DNA of 41,634 nt, taken from NCBI GenBank assembly GCA_018266395.1, contig JAFEAM010000031.1, positions 20,842-62,475 of the forward strand. The letters are read 5' to 3'. The position numbers and the translations under genes are program-made. This document shows, piece after piece, positions 1-7,774 of this stretch (positions within the stretch are counted from its first letter, which is position 1; every line of letters starts with the position of its first letter). The DNA is from Bacteroidota bacterium (GTDB lineage Bacteria > Bacteroidota > Bacteroidia > Cytophagales > Cyclobacteriaceae). The notes under the pieces were generated by a model. That model was not told the DNA's origin, did no database searches, and was given only the letters and a program-made list of their open reading frames with translations.

Positions 1-10
1 GGCCGGCGTG

Positions 11-110
11 AATTTTGAATATTGAACAGATGAATTTTGAATGTTGAAGTCAAGGGGATGCGAGTATCAACAGGTCAGCTCTCACCAATACCTGATCGGA
101 ATTGATGGAC
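11..110. repeat. Imperfect intergenic direct repeat, copy A
   Basis: This A/T-rich block carries two close variants of a 'tgaattttgaat.ttgaa' core (11-49), then 'agtatcaac' (63-71) and 'gatcggaatt' (94-103). The same ordered words recur in copy B (377-465). Inverted forms of the core ('ttcaacatt') occur at 509-517 and 558-566. It looks like a diverged non-coding repeat family rather than a gene. No reading frame of note crosses it. Confidence 0.55.
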
Positions 111-205
111 AAATCGCCAAATAGTTTGAATCACGTCAGGCATTTGCATTACCGGCCAGCAGCCAATGCCCAGCAGATGCTTGCGGAATTTTGAAATGAA
201 TTAAG

Positions 206-348
206 TTCACGCACAGGCGCAGAGCTCGCAGAGATTATTAAGCTAAAGGGTAGTCTGCTCTTGTAATGAAGCACGATTGGACACACTAATGAAGTAAGGC
301 CAATTATCTTAAATGCATTACTCTGCGCTCTCTGCGCCTCTGCGTGAA
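206..348. repeat. Inverted repeat with CGCAGAG-type 28-nt arms
   Basis: Arms at 206-233 and 321-348 are each 28 nt and are reverse complements apart from three positions. Each arm has the pattern ttcacgca.aggcgcagag..cgcagag. The 87-nt centre has no reading frame of note. The arrangement resembles a small non-autonomous palindromic element. No transposase is present and no target-site duplication was obvious. Confidence 0.65.
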
Positions 349-376
349 ATACATTAAATAAAGAAGATTGAATTCA

Positions 377-465
377 GATGAATATTGAATTTTGAATGAT
401 GAAGTCCAGTATCAACGAAAACCAAAGGGTCATCTTTCAGCAATGCTCAATCGGAATCCAGGAAC
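377..465. repeat. Imperfect intergenic direct repeat, copy B
   Basis: Second copy of the block at 11-110. It has 'atgaatattgaattttgaa' (379-397), then 'agtatcaac' (408-416) and 'aatcggaat' (449-457), in the same order and at similar spacing to copy A. Indels and substitutions separate the copies, so an old duplication or a dispersed element is likelier than a recent one. Confidence 0.5.
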
Positions 466-602
466 TTAACCAGTCAAACAGTTGAATCAGTCTGACCTGC
501 GGATCAACTTCAACATTCATTATTGGACATTCTATATAATTCTGTATTCAACATTAATTCAACATTCCTTAGATTATTCTTAACTTGTAAGTGCATCACC
601 CA

Positions 603-770
603 ATGTCTTCATCAACTTACATCATCTTCGGACTTCTGGTCATAGCCGGATGGGTACTGTTTATGTTCCGCAAGACTTTCTTCGGCCGCAGGGGAGAACA
701 AATTCCCGATAGCGATGCCAAGTCGGAGTCGGACACGCAGACCAAACAGGAAAAGGAAGTGACCGACTAA
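603..770 (+). CDS. Small single-pass membrane protein (55 aa)
   Basis: This short frame runs from ATG at 603 to TAA at 768-770. Residues about 5-21 form one hydrophobic helix (YIIFGLLVIAGWVLFMF). A basic cluster follows (RKTFFGRR), then a very polar acidic/lysine tail to the end. The hydrophobic N-terminus plus charged tail is typical of real small bacterial membrane proteins and unlikely to arise by chance. The opposite-strand frame covering it has no recognisable features. It is followed 105 bp later by the permease gene on the same strand. Function is unknown; an accessory role for the permease is possible but only inferred from position. Confidence 0.55.
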   Translation: MSSSTYIIFGLLVIAGWVLFMFRKTFFGRRGEQIPDSDAKSESDTQTKQEKEVTD

Positions 771-875
771 GACGGACGCCATTCTTTCCATCAGCGGTGG
801 ATTATCGTTGCAGATAGTCAATGGGTTCGTCTGAATACCATCACCTAATCTCTATCTTCGCTTTTGCCTGTTCCT

Positions 876-2285
876 ATGCAAAGCGATAACCCCAACCACA
901 GTGCTTCCCTGAAACGGGCGCTTGGACTTACAAGCGGTACCCTGCTTGTGGTGGGTCTCCTTATCGGCAGCGGTGTGTTCAAGAAGATTGTGCCAATGTC
1001 ACAGACCGGGCTGGGAGGAGAGGCCATCATCGCCGCCTGGATTGTAGCCGGTGTCATCAGCCTCTTCGGTGCTCTTACCATCAGCGGACTCGCCTCGCTG
1101 ACAGAAGACTCAGGCGGCATGTATGAGTACTTCAGGATCGCCTACGGCAACTTTATGGCCTTTCTTTCCGGGTGGGCCGACTTTGTCATTGTGGGTCCTG
1201 CAGGCATTGCGGCGCTCAGTTTTCTCTTCGCCCAGATCATTAATTCCATGGTGCCCTTGCCCAACCCGATGGACGCATGGGCTGATATTTCCATCGCCGG
1301 ATTCATTCATCCTTTTCGGGATTCAGGTATCAAACTGGTCGGTGCGACCTCCATCGTGATTCTGACCATGATCAACATGCTGGGAGTAAGGGCCAGCGGT
1401 GTAGTGAACAACATAATCACTTCAGCCAAAATCCTGGGGCTCTTCGTACTCATTGCAATGGGGTTGTTATACAAGGCCCCCGAAACTGCCGTTGCAGAAT
1501 CTTCTAGTCTACTATCCGGTGTATCTCTTTACAGTGCCTTTCTCACTTCGATGCTAGGAGCCTTCTGGGCCTATCATGGGTGGGATATCGCCGCCAACAT
1601 TTCAGGCGAGATGGTGAATCCAAAACGAAATGTTCCCCTTGCGATGACACTGGGCGTACTTATCTCGATGCTGATCTACGTACTCACCAACTTTACCTTC
1701 CTTCGTGTCATGCCTGTGGAGGTTTTCCGCTCACTGGGGGAAGGAGATATTGGCGCTTTTGCGGTGGCAGACCTGTTGTTTGGTGATTTTGGTAAGACCT
1801 TCCTTGTCATGCTCCTGATGATTTCTGTCTTCGGCGCACTGAACAGCAACGTCATCGCCGTTCCGCGCAAAAGCTTCCGCATGGCCGAGGAAGGATATTT
1901 CTTCGCCACGGTGAAGAAGATCCATCCCAATTTTCGTACGCCCTATATGGCACTCTTTTTTACTATGGCGGGAAGTGTGGTTCTGTTGCTGACAGGCTCT
2001 TTCGACATGCTTACCGACATGCTGGTCTTTACGATCTTCCTGTTCTATGGTTTGCTGTCATTGGCGGTCCTTCGGATGAAGAGAAATGGTGCGATTCAGG
2101 CAAGGGTAATTGGTTATCCCGTTATCCCGCTGATCTTCCTCCTGTTTTCTGTGGTGTTTACAATCAATACGATCATCGTGCAACCGAAGCAGACGGTTTT
2201 TGCCTTGCTTCTTATCGCCAGTGGCCTGCCATTCTACTGGCAATTCAAAAAATCCACCGAGGCATCAGTTGTTAACGGTAACTAA
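876..2285 (+). CDS. APC-superfamily amino acid permease
   Basis: This is an inner-membrane transporter of the amino acid-polyamine-organocation superfamily, about 469 residues with roughly 12 hydrophobic helices. The first helix has the family hallmark GLLIGSGVF, the broken-helix glycine motif that binds the substrate's amino and carboxyl groups. A conserved 'AFWAYHGWD' segment lies in mid-protein (about residue 230). The whole resembles the LAT/SteT-type branch, which exchanges or imports neutral amino acids. An in-frame TTG lies 12 bp upstream (864), but the ATG at 876 is preferred. Substrate cannot be told from sequence. It ends 8 bp from the convergent DUF2721 gene. Confidence 0.85.
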   Translation: MQSDNPNHSASLKRALGLTSGTLLVVGLLIGSGVFKKIVPMSQTGLGGEAIIAAWIVAGVISLFGALTISGLASLTEDSGGMYEYFRIAYGNFMAFLSGWADFVIVGPAGIAALSFLFAQIINSMVPLPNPMDAWADISIAGFIHPFRDSGIKLVGATSIVILTMINMLGVRASGVVNNIITSAKILGLFVLIAMGLLYKAPETAVAESSSLLSGVSLYSAFLTSMLGAFWAYHGWDIAANISGEMVNPKRNVPLAMTLGVLISMLIYVLTNFTFLRVMPVEVFRSLGEGDIGAFAVADLLFGDFGKTFLVMLLMISVFGALNSNVIAVPRKSFRMAEEGYFFATVKKIHPNFRTPYMALFFTMAGSVVLLLTGSFDMLTDMLVFTIFLFYGLLSLAVLRMKRNGAIQARVIGYPVIPLIFLLFSVVFTINTIIVQPKQTVFALLLIASGLPFYWQFKKSTEASVVNGN

Positions 2286-2293
2286 TGCCCAGT

Positions 2294-2743
2294 CTAATTC
2301 TCTGTCTTCTTGCCGGGAATTCGGATTCGCACCGTGTTAGTGGCGATGTGTACCTCGCGCAGAAAAAATGCCAGCCCTACCACGAGGGCCATGGTCGATG
2401 CGGTGAAGAGCAAGCCCACCAGCCAATGAAGGGGTACGGCCATCATCGCTTCAATAAAAAGCGTAGCGATGACTGTACACAACATGAGTGCTGCAATGGT
2501 GCATGCCGTGATGCCAATACTGACATAGTGCCTTCTCCGTTCCAGGTTATGAAGTTCACGGTACTTTTGTTCCTCTGTTTCAATGGACGCATGTCCATCG
2601 GCAATAGTACGGCCACGGTCAATAATCCGCGAAAGCCGTCCCATCATCACGTTAAGTATCCCTGCGATACCGGTGAGAAGAAAGACAGGGGCGAGGGCCA
2701 GTTGAATGGCCTTGGTGACGTCGGTAATGTTTTCGGGATTCAT
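2294..2743 (-). CDS. DUF2721 family membrane protein
   Basis: A 149-aa integral membrane protein matching the DUF2721 family. The N-terminal segment AIQLALAPVFLLTGIAGIL, followed by GRLSRIIDR, is the family signature. A polar, probably cytoplasmic stretch (ETEEQKYRELHNLERRR) follows, then two further hydrophobic helices. An in-frame TTG at 2788 would add 15 residues, but ATG at 2743 fits the family's usual N-terminus and sits 26 nt below an exact TAnnTTTG element at 2770-2777. Biochemical function of the family is unknown to me. Its 3' end lies 8 bp from the permease stop. Confidence 0.8.
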   Translation of the reverse strand: MNPENITDVTKAIQLALAPVFLLTGIAGILNVMMGRLSRIIDRGRTIADGHASIETEEQKYRELHNLERRRHYVSIGITACTIAALMLCTVIATLFIEAMMAVPLHWLVGLLFTASTMALVVGLAFFLREVHIATNTVRIRIPGKKTEN

Positions 2744-2769
2744 AGATTGAAATGCGCTGACATCATCTG

Positions 2770-2777
2770 CAAAGTTA
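2770..2777 (-). promoter_or_regulatory. Candidate -7 element (TAACTTTG) for the DUF2721 gene
   Basis: Exact match to the Bacteroidota -7 consensus TAnnTTTG, 26 nt upstream of the ATG at 2743. No good -33 TTTG is visible at the usual spacing. It lies inside the longer TTG-initiated frame, so it favours the shorter start. Confidence 0.45.
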
Positions 2778-2966
2778 AGCTTTGTCAATTTGAGATTCAG
2801 ACAGGCTGCCTTTTCCTTCTGGCATGATTTTCTTAAATTGGTTGTGCATGTCTGTGAACTCAGTCCGGTTCTGAAGGGTTAGCCGTTCCCATGGCAGCTT
2901 TTTAGCTGGGCTTTGGATGTGGCGGGAGAGTCTTGTTGGTTTTGAAATGAAATCAAATCTCTCGAT

Positions 2967-3827
2967 ATGAAAAATGTGTGGCTAATCCTCCTCATGCAGG
3001 GGTACACCGTTTTGATGGGTCAAAGCCTTCCTGTAAAAGTGCATCAGTGGCTTGATCAGCAAAGACAATGGAATGAACAGAACAAGTATTCCAGGCTGGA
3101 GGATCACCAGTATTATGACACGCTGAATGTAGGAGTTGTAGCACCCCGAACCTTTTATGATCCGCGCACCGAGCGGGTTCTCCGTGACAGTTTTCTTATC
3201 GACAACCCGTCCATCCCGCTGAAGGTTCAGGCGATGGCCCTGAAGAACGAACAGGTAAGTTATGGCTATGACTGGGTGGGTGTGAGCGTGGCATACGGTA
3301 TGCTTCCTTTCCGTGGAAACTATTGGGAGGACATTTCGCTTGGACGCTGGTCTGATGAGGCCAGGAAATATGTTATGAACCGCCTTATCCGTGACCGAAC
3401 AGAGCAAACCAAACTGTACAACTGGGCGAAGAAAGTAATCCTTTATGCCTGGATGACAAAACCTGATACGGCTCAGGCCCTGGACATGTTTGCAGTCTGG
3501 AAGGCTTCCAAATACCTGGAACAGTATGACATCGCGCGGGAAAGTGAACGCGCCAAACAAGCTTCTTTCGCTCACCAGGACTGGAGCAAGCGCGATGATA
3601 CGGATGCAAAACTCTACGCATTCTGGCACAGAAGAATCAGTGCGTTTATGAAGGATCACAAGGGCTGTTCCCTTGAAGACGCACGGCATTGGAACAAGAT
3701 TGCCGTCAGCGAAATGTGGACCAACTCCAAACCGGGAACAAAAAAGATCTTCAATATCTGGACGGAACAGTGGACGGCAGGGAGCCTTACCAGCGTAACA
3801 GCAGACATGATGAAAGCAAAGAAGTAG
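2967..3827 (+). CDS. Secreted protein of unknown function, Trp/Tyr-rich
   Basis: The 286-aa product begins with a probable type I signal peptide (hydrophobic residues 4-17, cleavage likely near MGQ-S, about residue 19). The mature part is polar, rich in Trp, Tyr, Lys and Arg, and has no transmembrane segment or repeat I can recognise. Trp-containing pieces recur (DQQRQWNEQ, LYNWAKK, FNIWTEQW), suggesting an all-helical periplasmic or surface protein. Only one cysteine is seen in the mature chain (HKGCSLED), so disulphides are unlikely. It stands alone between the divergent DUF2721 gene and the cyclodeaminase-family gene. I do not recognise a family. Confidence 0.65.
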   Translation: MKNVWLILLMQGYTVLMGQSLPVKVHQWLDQQRQWNEQNKYSRLEDHQYYDTLNVGVVAPRTFYDPRTERVLRDSFLIDNPSIPLKVQAMALKNEQVSYGYDWVGVSVAYGMLPFRGNYWEDISLGRWSDEARKYVMNRLIRDRTEQTKLYNWAKKVILYAWMTKPDTAQALDMFAVWKASKYLEQYDIARESERAKQASFAHQDWSKRDDTDAKLYAFWHRRISAFMKDHKGCSLEDARHWNKIAVSEMWTNSKPGTKKIFNIWTEQWTAGSLTSVTADMMKAKK

Positions 3828-3903
3828 GAGTGCCGCACCGTTTGCATCTCGTGTATTGGATAATCAGCAATCAAATCCAATATTGGGTCATGATGCTGCA
3901 TCA

Positions 3904-4848
3904 ATGACTTACGCAGGACCCGACCAGATCAATCACGCACTGAGCTTTCCTTCTCTTATTGAAGCACTACGGTTAGCCTTTGCATCAGGGGAGGCGGTGA
4001 CGCCGCTGCGGCATCACCATGATTATAAGAATCCACCCGAGGAAAGAGATTCGACACTCCTGCTCATGCCATCCTGGATACCTGGAAAGGATCTGGGGGT
4101 CAAGGTGGTGACAGTTTCGCCGAACAACGCAAAACACCAACTGCCGGCCATTCATGGTGTCTACCTTCTTTTTGATGCCCATACCGGCGATTGCAGGCTT
4201 GTCCTCGATGCCAAGACATTGACGACCTGGCGGACGGCGGCCACTTCAGCACTGGCATCTTCTTTTCTCTCACGGGAAGACAGCAGTGCCTTGTTGATGG
4301 TGGGAACCGGTGCATTGGGACCTCAACTTATTCGGGCGCACGCTTCCGTCAGGCCAATAAAGAAAGTCATGGTTTGGGGTCGCAGCAGGGACAAGGCTGA
4401 AGCACTTGCCCATTCATTGCAAGGACTGGGGATTGAGATAGTGCCTGAAACGAATTTAGCAGAGGGCATAGGGCTGGCAGACATTGTAAGCTGCGCCACA
4501 TTGAGCGAATCACCCGTTATTCATGGTAAATACCTGCGTGCCGGTCAGCATCTGGACATGGTGGGGGCCTATCGTCCGCATTTGAGGGAAGCAGATGACG
4601 AGGCCATACGCAGGGTTTCCATTTTTGTCGATCACTACCAGGGTGCGCTTCACGAGACCGGTGACCTGGCGATTCCCCTGAGAGAAGGTGTTATAAAGAG
4701 GTCGGACATTCGTGCCGAACTTTCAGAACTCTGCAGTGGACAGAGGCAGGGGAGGAGCAATCCAGGGGAGATTACTTTTTTCAAATCGGTCGGTCACGCA
4801 TTGGAGGACCTGGTTGCCGCCAGGATGGTGGCGGGGAATTATCTGTGA
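3904..4848 (+). CDS. Ornithine cyclodeaminase / mu-crystallin family enzyme
   Basis: A 314-aa NAD(P)-dependent enzyme of the OCD/mu-crystallin family. Family features in order: GVKVVTVSPNN and LPAIHGVYLLFDAHTG in the N-terminal substrate domain, then TTWRTAATSALASSFL, then the Rossmann dinucleotide loop MVGTGALGPQLIRAH with a following GRSRDKA, and a late 'DMVGAYRPHLREAD' that bears the usual catalytic Asp region. Members include ornithine cyclodeaminase, alanine dehydrogenase (archaeal), ketimine reductases and pyrroline-2-carboxylate reductase; the substrate cannot be fixed here. A TTG 48 bp upstream (3856) would extend it, but ATG at 3904 gives the usual family length. It lies 76 bp after the unknown secreted protein gene. 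Confidence 0.85.
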   Translation: MTYAGPDQINHALSFPSLIEALRLAFASGEAVTPLRHHHDYKNPPEERDSTLLLMPSWIPGKDLGVKVVTVSPNNAKHQLPAIHGVYLLFDAHTGDCRLVLDAKTLTTWRTAATSALASSFLSREDSSALLMVGTGALGPQLIRAHASVRPIKKVMVWGRSRDKAEALAHSLQGLGIEIVPETNLAEGIGLADIVSCATLSESPVIHGKYLRAGQHLDMVGAYRPHLREADDEAIRRVSIFVDHYQGALHETGDLAIPLREGVIKRSDIRAELSELCSGQRQGRSNPGEITFFKSVGHALEDLVAARMVAGNYL

Positions 4849-4868
4849 ATAGCGAACAGTCTCCGACT

Positions 4869-4917
4869 CACCTCTTACCTCTTACCACTTACCACTCACC
4901 TCTTACCACCTTCCACT
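4869..4917. repeat. Tandem heptamer repeat, seven units of YACCWCT
   Basis: Seven consecutive 7-nt units run without interruption: CACCTCT, TACCTCT, TACCACT, TACCACT, CACCTCT, TACCACC, TTCCACT. The array fills most of the 74-bp gap between two convergent genes and ends 5 bp before the stop of the TPR gene. The strand is purine-poor (almost only C, T and A). Spacing is strictly 7 nt, so this is a true tandem array, not merely C/T-rich sequence. Confidence 0.75.
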
Positions 4918-4922
4918 CACTC

Positions 4923-5675
4923 TCACCGTTTTCCCAGCAGCCGCAGCTGCTCCACAGCATCCGAGTCTGCAGGATCCAGTTTCAATACCTTTTCAAATTC
5001 GTTCCGGGCTTCTTCTTTAAGGTGCTCTGCCGCGTATAAAAGTCCGAGGTTGTAATGTGCCCTTAGGTTGTCGGGTTCCAGCGCCAGTGCTTTCTCATAT
5101 GCATTTTGAGCTTCCTTTAAATTTTTTTCCTGGTCATAAAGATTGCCGAGGTTGACCCAGGTCAGGGCATCAGTGGGGCGGAGGGTAAGTGCTTCTTCAA
5201 AGGCTTTGTGCGCTTCTTCGTAACGGTCAAACGCGGCCAGATAGATTCCATAGCTATTGAGTGTGTGAAAGCGGTCATCAGCCAGGTTCTTCTTTTTCTG
5301 AAGGTGCAGCAGGTACTGGAAGTCCACCTCCTTAAGATCATCGGGAAGTTCGCTGTCCCATTCAGGGTTCTCGTGGATGCGGTTCACCCGGGCATTGAGA
5401 CGCTTCATCTCGATGTCGAGTCTCTTCAGCTCGGATAACTCAAAGGCCTTGGCGTAAGCCTCTTCCGCCATTTGGTAGCGATCCTCGTCCATGAACTCAT
5501 CGCCCAGTTGCTCATATTCCTGTATGACTTTCCTTGCCTGGTAGCGATCCCATTGCTCCTGCAGCGATGGAATGAAAAAGGCCAGTATCATGACTACAGC
5601 CCCACTGAGACTGACTATAACAGGCCAGATCCTTTTGATCATGCGTTTCCAGTACTTGTTAGAATCACTTTCCAT
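4923..5675 (-). CDS. Membrane-anchored TPR protein coupled to the ABC exporter
   Basis: A 250-aa protein with a basic N-terminus (NKYWKRMIKRIW), one hydrophobic helix at about residues 19-38, a heptad-like charged region (about 45-110), then three clear tetratricopeptide repeats (for example DALTWVNLGNLYDQEK followed by LKEAQNAYEKALALEPDN). By the positive-inside rule the TPR part should face the periplasm. The ATG at 5675 begins two bases after the stop of the ABC exporter (TGA at 5680-5678), so translation is probably coupled; a TTG at 5681 overlaps that stop and is less likely. TPRs bind proteins, so a scaffold or adaptor role for the exporter or its cargo is inferred. Confidence 0.75.
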   Translation of the reverse strand: MESDSNKYWKRMIKRIWPVIVSLSGAVVMILAFFIPSLQEQWDRYQARKVIQEYEQLGDEFMDEDRYQMAEEAYAKAFELSELKRLDIEMKRLNARVNRIHENPEWDSELPDDLKEVDFQYLLHLQKKKNLADDRFHTLNSYGIYLAAFDRYEEAHKAFEEALTLRPTDALTWVNLGNLYDQEKNLKEAQNAYEKALALEPDNLRAHYNLGLLYAAEHLKEEARNEFEKVLKLDPADSDAVEQLRLLGKR

Positions 5676-5677
5676 TT

Positions 5678-7774
5678 TCAAGCCTCATTTTCGTTATTGA
5701 CATTGCCTGCCTCATTTGCATCTTCGGCATCCACATCTTCGGCCTCATCCTCAGTTTCGTCGTCATCATCCTCTTCAATTTCTTCTTTTTTGTCTGCCTT
5801 TGCCGGGCCGGTCGCTTCTGTATTGGCTGCTTTGGCGAAATTGGAAAACCAGCCGCCTGCCTGTGCGAGTGCAAGTGGTGAACCTTCTTCAATTACCTGG
5901 CCACCTGACAGAACAAATACATAGTCGGCATCGCGTACCATATTGAACCGATGCGCGATCACCACCACAGTATGTTTCTGACGGATTTCCTCCACGGTCT
6001 TTTTGATCTCGGATTCGGTGGCAAAGTCCAGGTTGGCGGTGGCTTCATCCAGGATGAGAATCTTCGGTTGGGAAACCAATACCCTGGCAATCTGGATGCG
6101 TTGTCTTTCACCTACCGAAAGCCCAATGCCATTTTCACCCACAGGCGTGTGCAGGCCGTTGGCGAGGCGTTGAAGTGTGCCTTCCATGCCTGCTGCCAGG
6201 GCAGCGGCCCGTACTTCTTCATCAGTAGCTTCCGGTCGTTTATAACGAATATTGTCCGCAAGCGATCCTCTGAAGATGGCGCCATCTGCCGACACCATAC
6301 CCATCTGGGCGCGAACGGAGGCAGGATCGCAGTCTGACAAGGGTACACCATCAATCAATATTTCACCGCTGTTGGGTTCGTAAAGTTTCATAAGGAGATC
6401 AACAGCTGTCGTCTTTCCCGCTCCGGAGCCGCCCACAATGGCGGTGACTTTTCCGGGTTTCAAACGCATGTTAATCCCTTTCAGGATTTCCCTTTCAGGC
6501 TGATAACTGAAATGGACATCGCGAAATTCCACATCGCCGGACTGGATCACCAGTTGCTTGCCGCCTGTCTTTTCAGTGGGATTTTCCCTGAGTTTGAGCG
6601 CGCGGTTGATCGAGGCGATGTTTTGTTGAAGGTTCACCCATAGGCTGGAGAGCGCATCGATCGGATCGTAGAGCCTGTCGAGGTAGGCTACGAACATGAC
6701 CACATCGCCAGGGGTAAGCCGGTTTTCCAATGTGAGGTAGCCTCCATAACCGAGGACGAGTGCGCTGGCAATTCGCGTCAGCATCGATTCCCAGAACACG
6801 TAGGAGTTGGACTTCTTCATCCGGGTGATGTAATCAGAGTAGGCGCCATCGGCCAGCTTTCTGAATTCCTGTGTCTCCCGTCTTTCAGCTCCGGAGAGTT
6901 TGACCGTCTTTATTCCGCCGAGGGCATCCTGAACCCGAGCCGAGACTTCCTCCCATTGCTCGTAATATTTGTCGATGCTGGACTCGAGTTTGGTAGCGGA
7001 GGTCCACGCGACATACAGGTAAAAGGGAATTACCGAAAGGGCGATGAGTGTAAGCGTCACGTTCTGGAAGAACATGATCACCAGAATGCCTGTCAGGCTG
7101 ATGATTTCAGGGAGAATCTCCTGGGAAAGTCCGTTGACCACGGCTGATACTTCTTCTGACTGGTTGATTTGTTTGGCCACTGCACCGCTGGATCTTTTCC
7201 CAAAAAATCCCAGTGGCAGTGCAAGTACATGGGCAAACGTCTGCTGTATGAATCCCTGTTCTATATAACAGGACATTCGCACGTTCATGTTGTCGCCGAT
7301 AAGTTTGAGGATTTGTCCGGCTATCCCTGCAATGAAGAGCAATGCCACTGCCCACATGAGGGTTTCCATTGCCTGATCACGGGTTCTTGCGGCCACATGA
7401 CTGCGGTGATGGGGCAGTTTGGCAAGTGGTTGATCGGCTTGTACAACAGCGGGTGCATCCTCGCCGATGGAATCCAGCGCCTGCACCTTTTCAGTGGCTG
7501 TAGAATCTGCGGTTGCGGTTGAATCAGCCGCTTCCGTTGCGTCTTCATCCGGGTCGTCGGCCGCGTCATATTCCTTGCGTGTGTCTTCCTTTGCTTTTTG
7601 AACAAACAAGCCTGCGATATCGTTGATTGCTTCCCTGTAAATAAGGGGCTCCACCAGGTTAACACCGGTACTGAGCAGGCTGATCAGCACAACTGCCAGG
7701 AATGCCTTGCGGTTGGGTAGGATCAGCTGAAGAATGCTTTTCCAAATGGCCGCTTTATTAGCTTGTGAAGGCAA
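5678..7774 (-). CDS. ABC exporter, fused membrane and ATPase domains
   Basis: A 698-aa half-transporter of the ABCB/MsbA-like exporter type. A transmembrane domain (about 20-380) precedes a nucleotide-binding domain with Walker A GGSGAGKTT (K454), signature LSVGERQ (552-558), Walker B ILILDE (D576, E577) and switch histidine in VIAHR (H608). Two unusual additions stand out: a roughly 75-residue acidic, Ala/Asp/Thr-rich insert between TM1 and TM2 (about 60-135, with a repeated ADSTAT) and an acidic C-terminal tail (about 655-698). No ATG lies between the upstream in-frame stop and TM1, so TTG at 7774 is the start. It heads a unit with the TPR gene. Substrate unknown; lipid, drug or peptide are all possible. 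Confidence 0.85.
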   Translation of the reverse strand: MPSQANKAAIWKSILQLILPNRKAFLAVVLISLLSTGVNLVEPLIYREAINDIAGLFVQKAKEDTRKEYDAADDPDEDATEAADSTATADSTATEKVQALDSIGEDAPAVVQADQPLAKLPHHRSHVAARTRDQAMETLMWAVALLFIAGIAGQILKLIGDNMNVRMSCYIEQGFIQQTFAHVLALPLGFFGKRSSGAVAKQINQSEEVSAVVNGLSQEILPEIISLTGILVIMFFQNVTLTLIALSVIPFYLYVAWTSATKLESSIDKYYEQWEEVSARVQDALGGIKTVKLSGAERRETQEFRKLADGAYSDYITRMKKSNSYVFWESMLTRIASALVLGYGGYLTLENRLTPGDVVMFVAYLDRLYDPIDALSSLWVNLQQNIASINRALKLRENPTEKTGGKQLVIQSGDVEFRDVHFSYQPEREILKGINMRLKPGKVTAIVGGSGAGKTTAVDLLMKLYEPNSGEILIDGVPLSDCDPASVRAQMGMVSADGAIFRGSLADNIRYKRPEATDEEVRAAALAAGMEGTLQRLANGLHTPVGENGIGLSVGERQRIQIARVLVSQPKILILDEATANLDFATESEIKKTVEEIRQKHTVVVIAHRFNMVRDADYVFVLSGGQVIEEGSPLALAQAGGWFSNFAKAANTEATGPAKADKKEEIEEDDDDETEDEAEDVDAEDANEAGNVNNENEA

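Noticed and set aside
2285-2827. 180-codon open frame on the plus strand
   Set aside because: It is antisense to the convincing DUF2721 gene and its product has no family features.
2982-3689. 235-codon open frame on the minus strand
   Set aside because: Antisense to the secreted protein at 2967-3827, which has a signal peptide and coherent composition; the antisense product has none.
4869-4917. Possible CRISPR or iteron array
   Set aside because: Units are 7 nt with no spacers and no cas or rep genes nearby, so only a tandem heptamer is supported.
4845-5039. Short open frame reading through the heptamer array (product with repeated PLTTYHS-like words)
   Set aside because: The repetition is a translation of the tandem heptamers and the frame overlaps the end of the TPR gene; no start signal or family.
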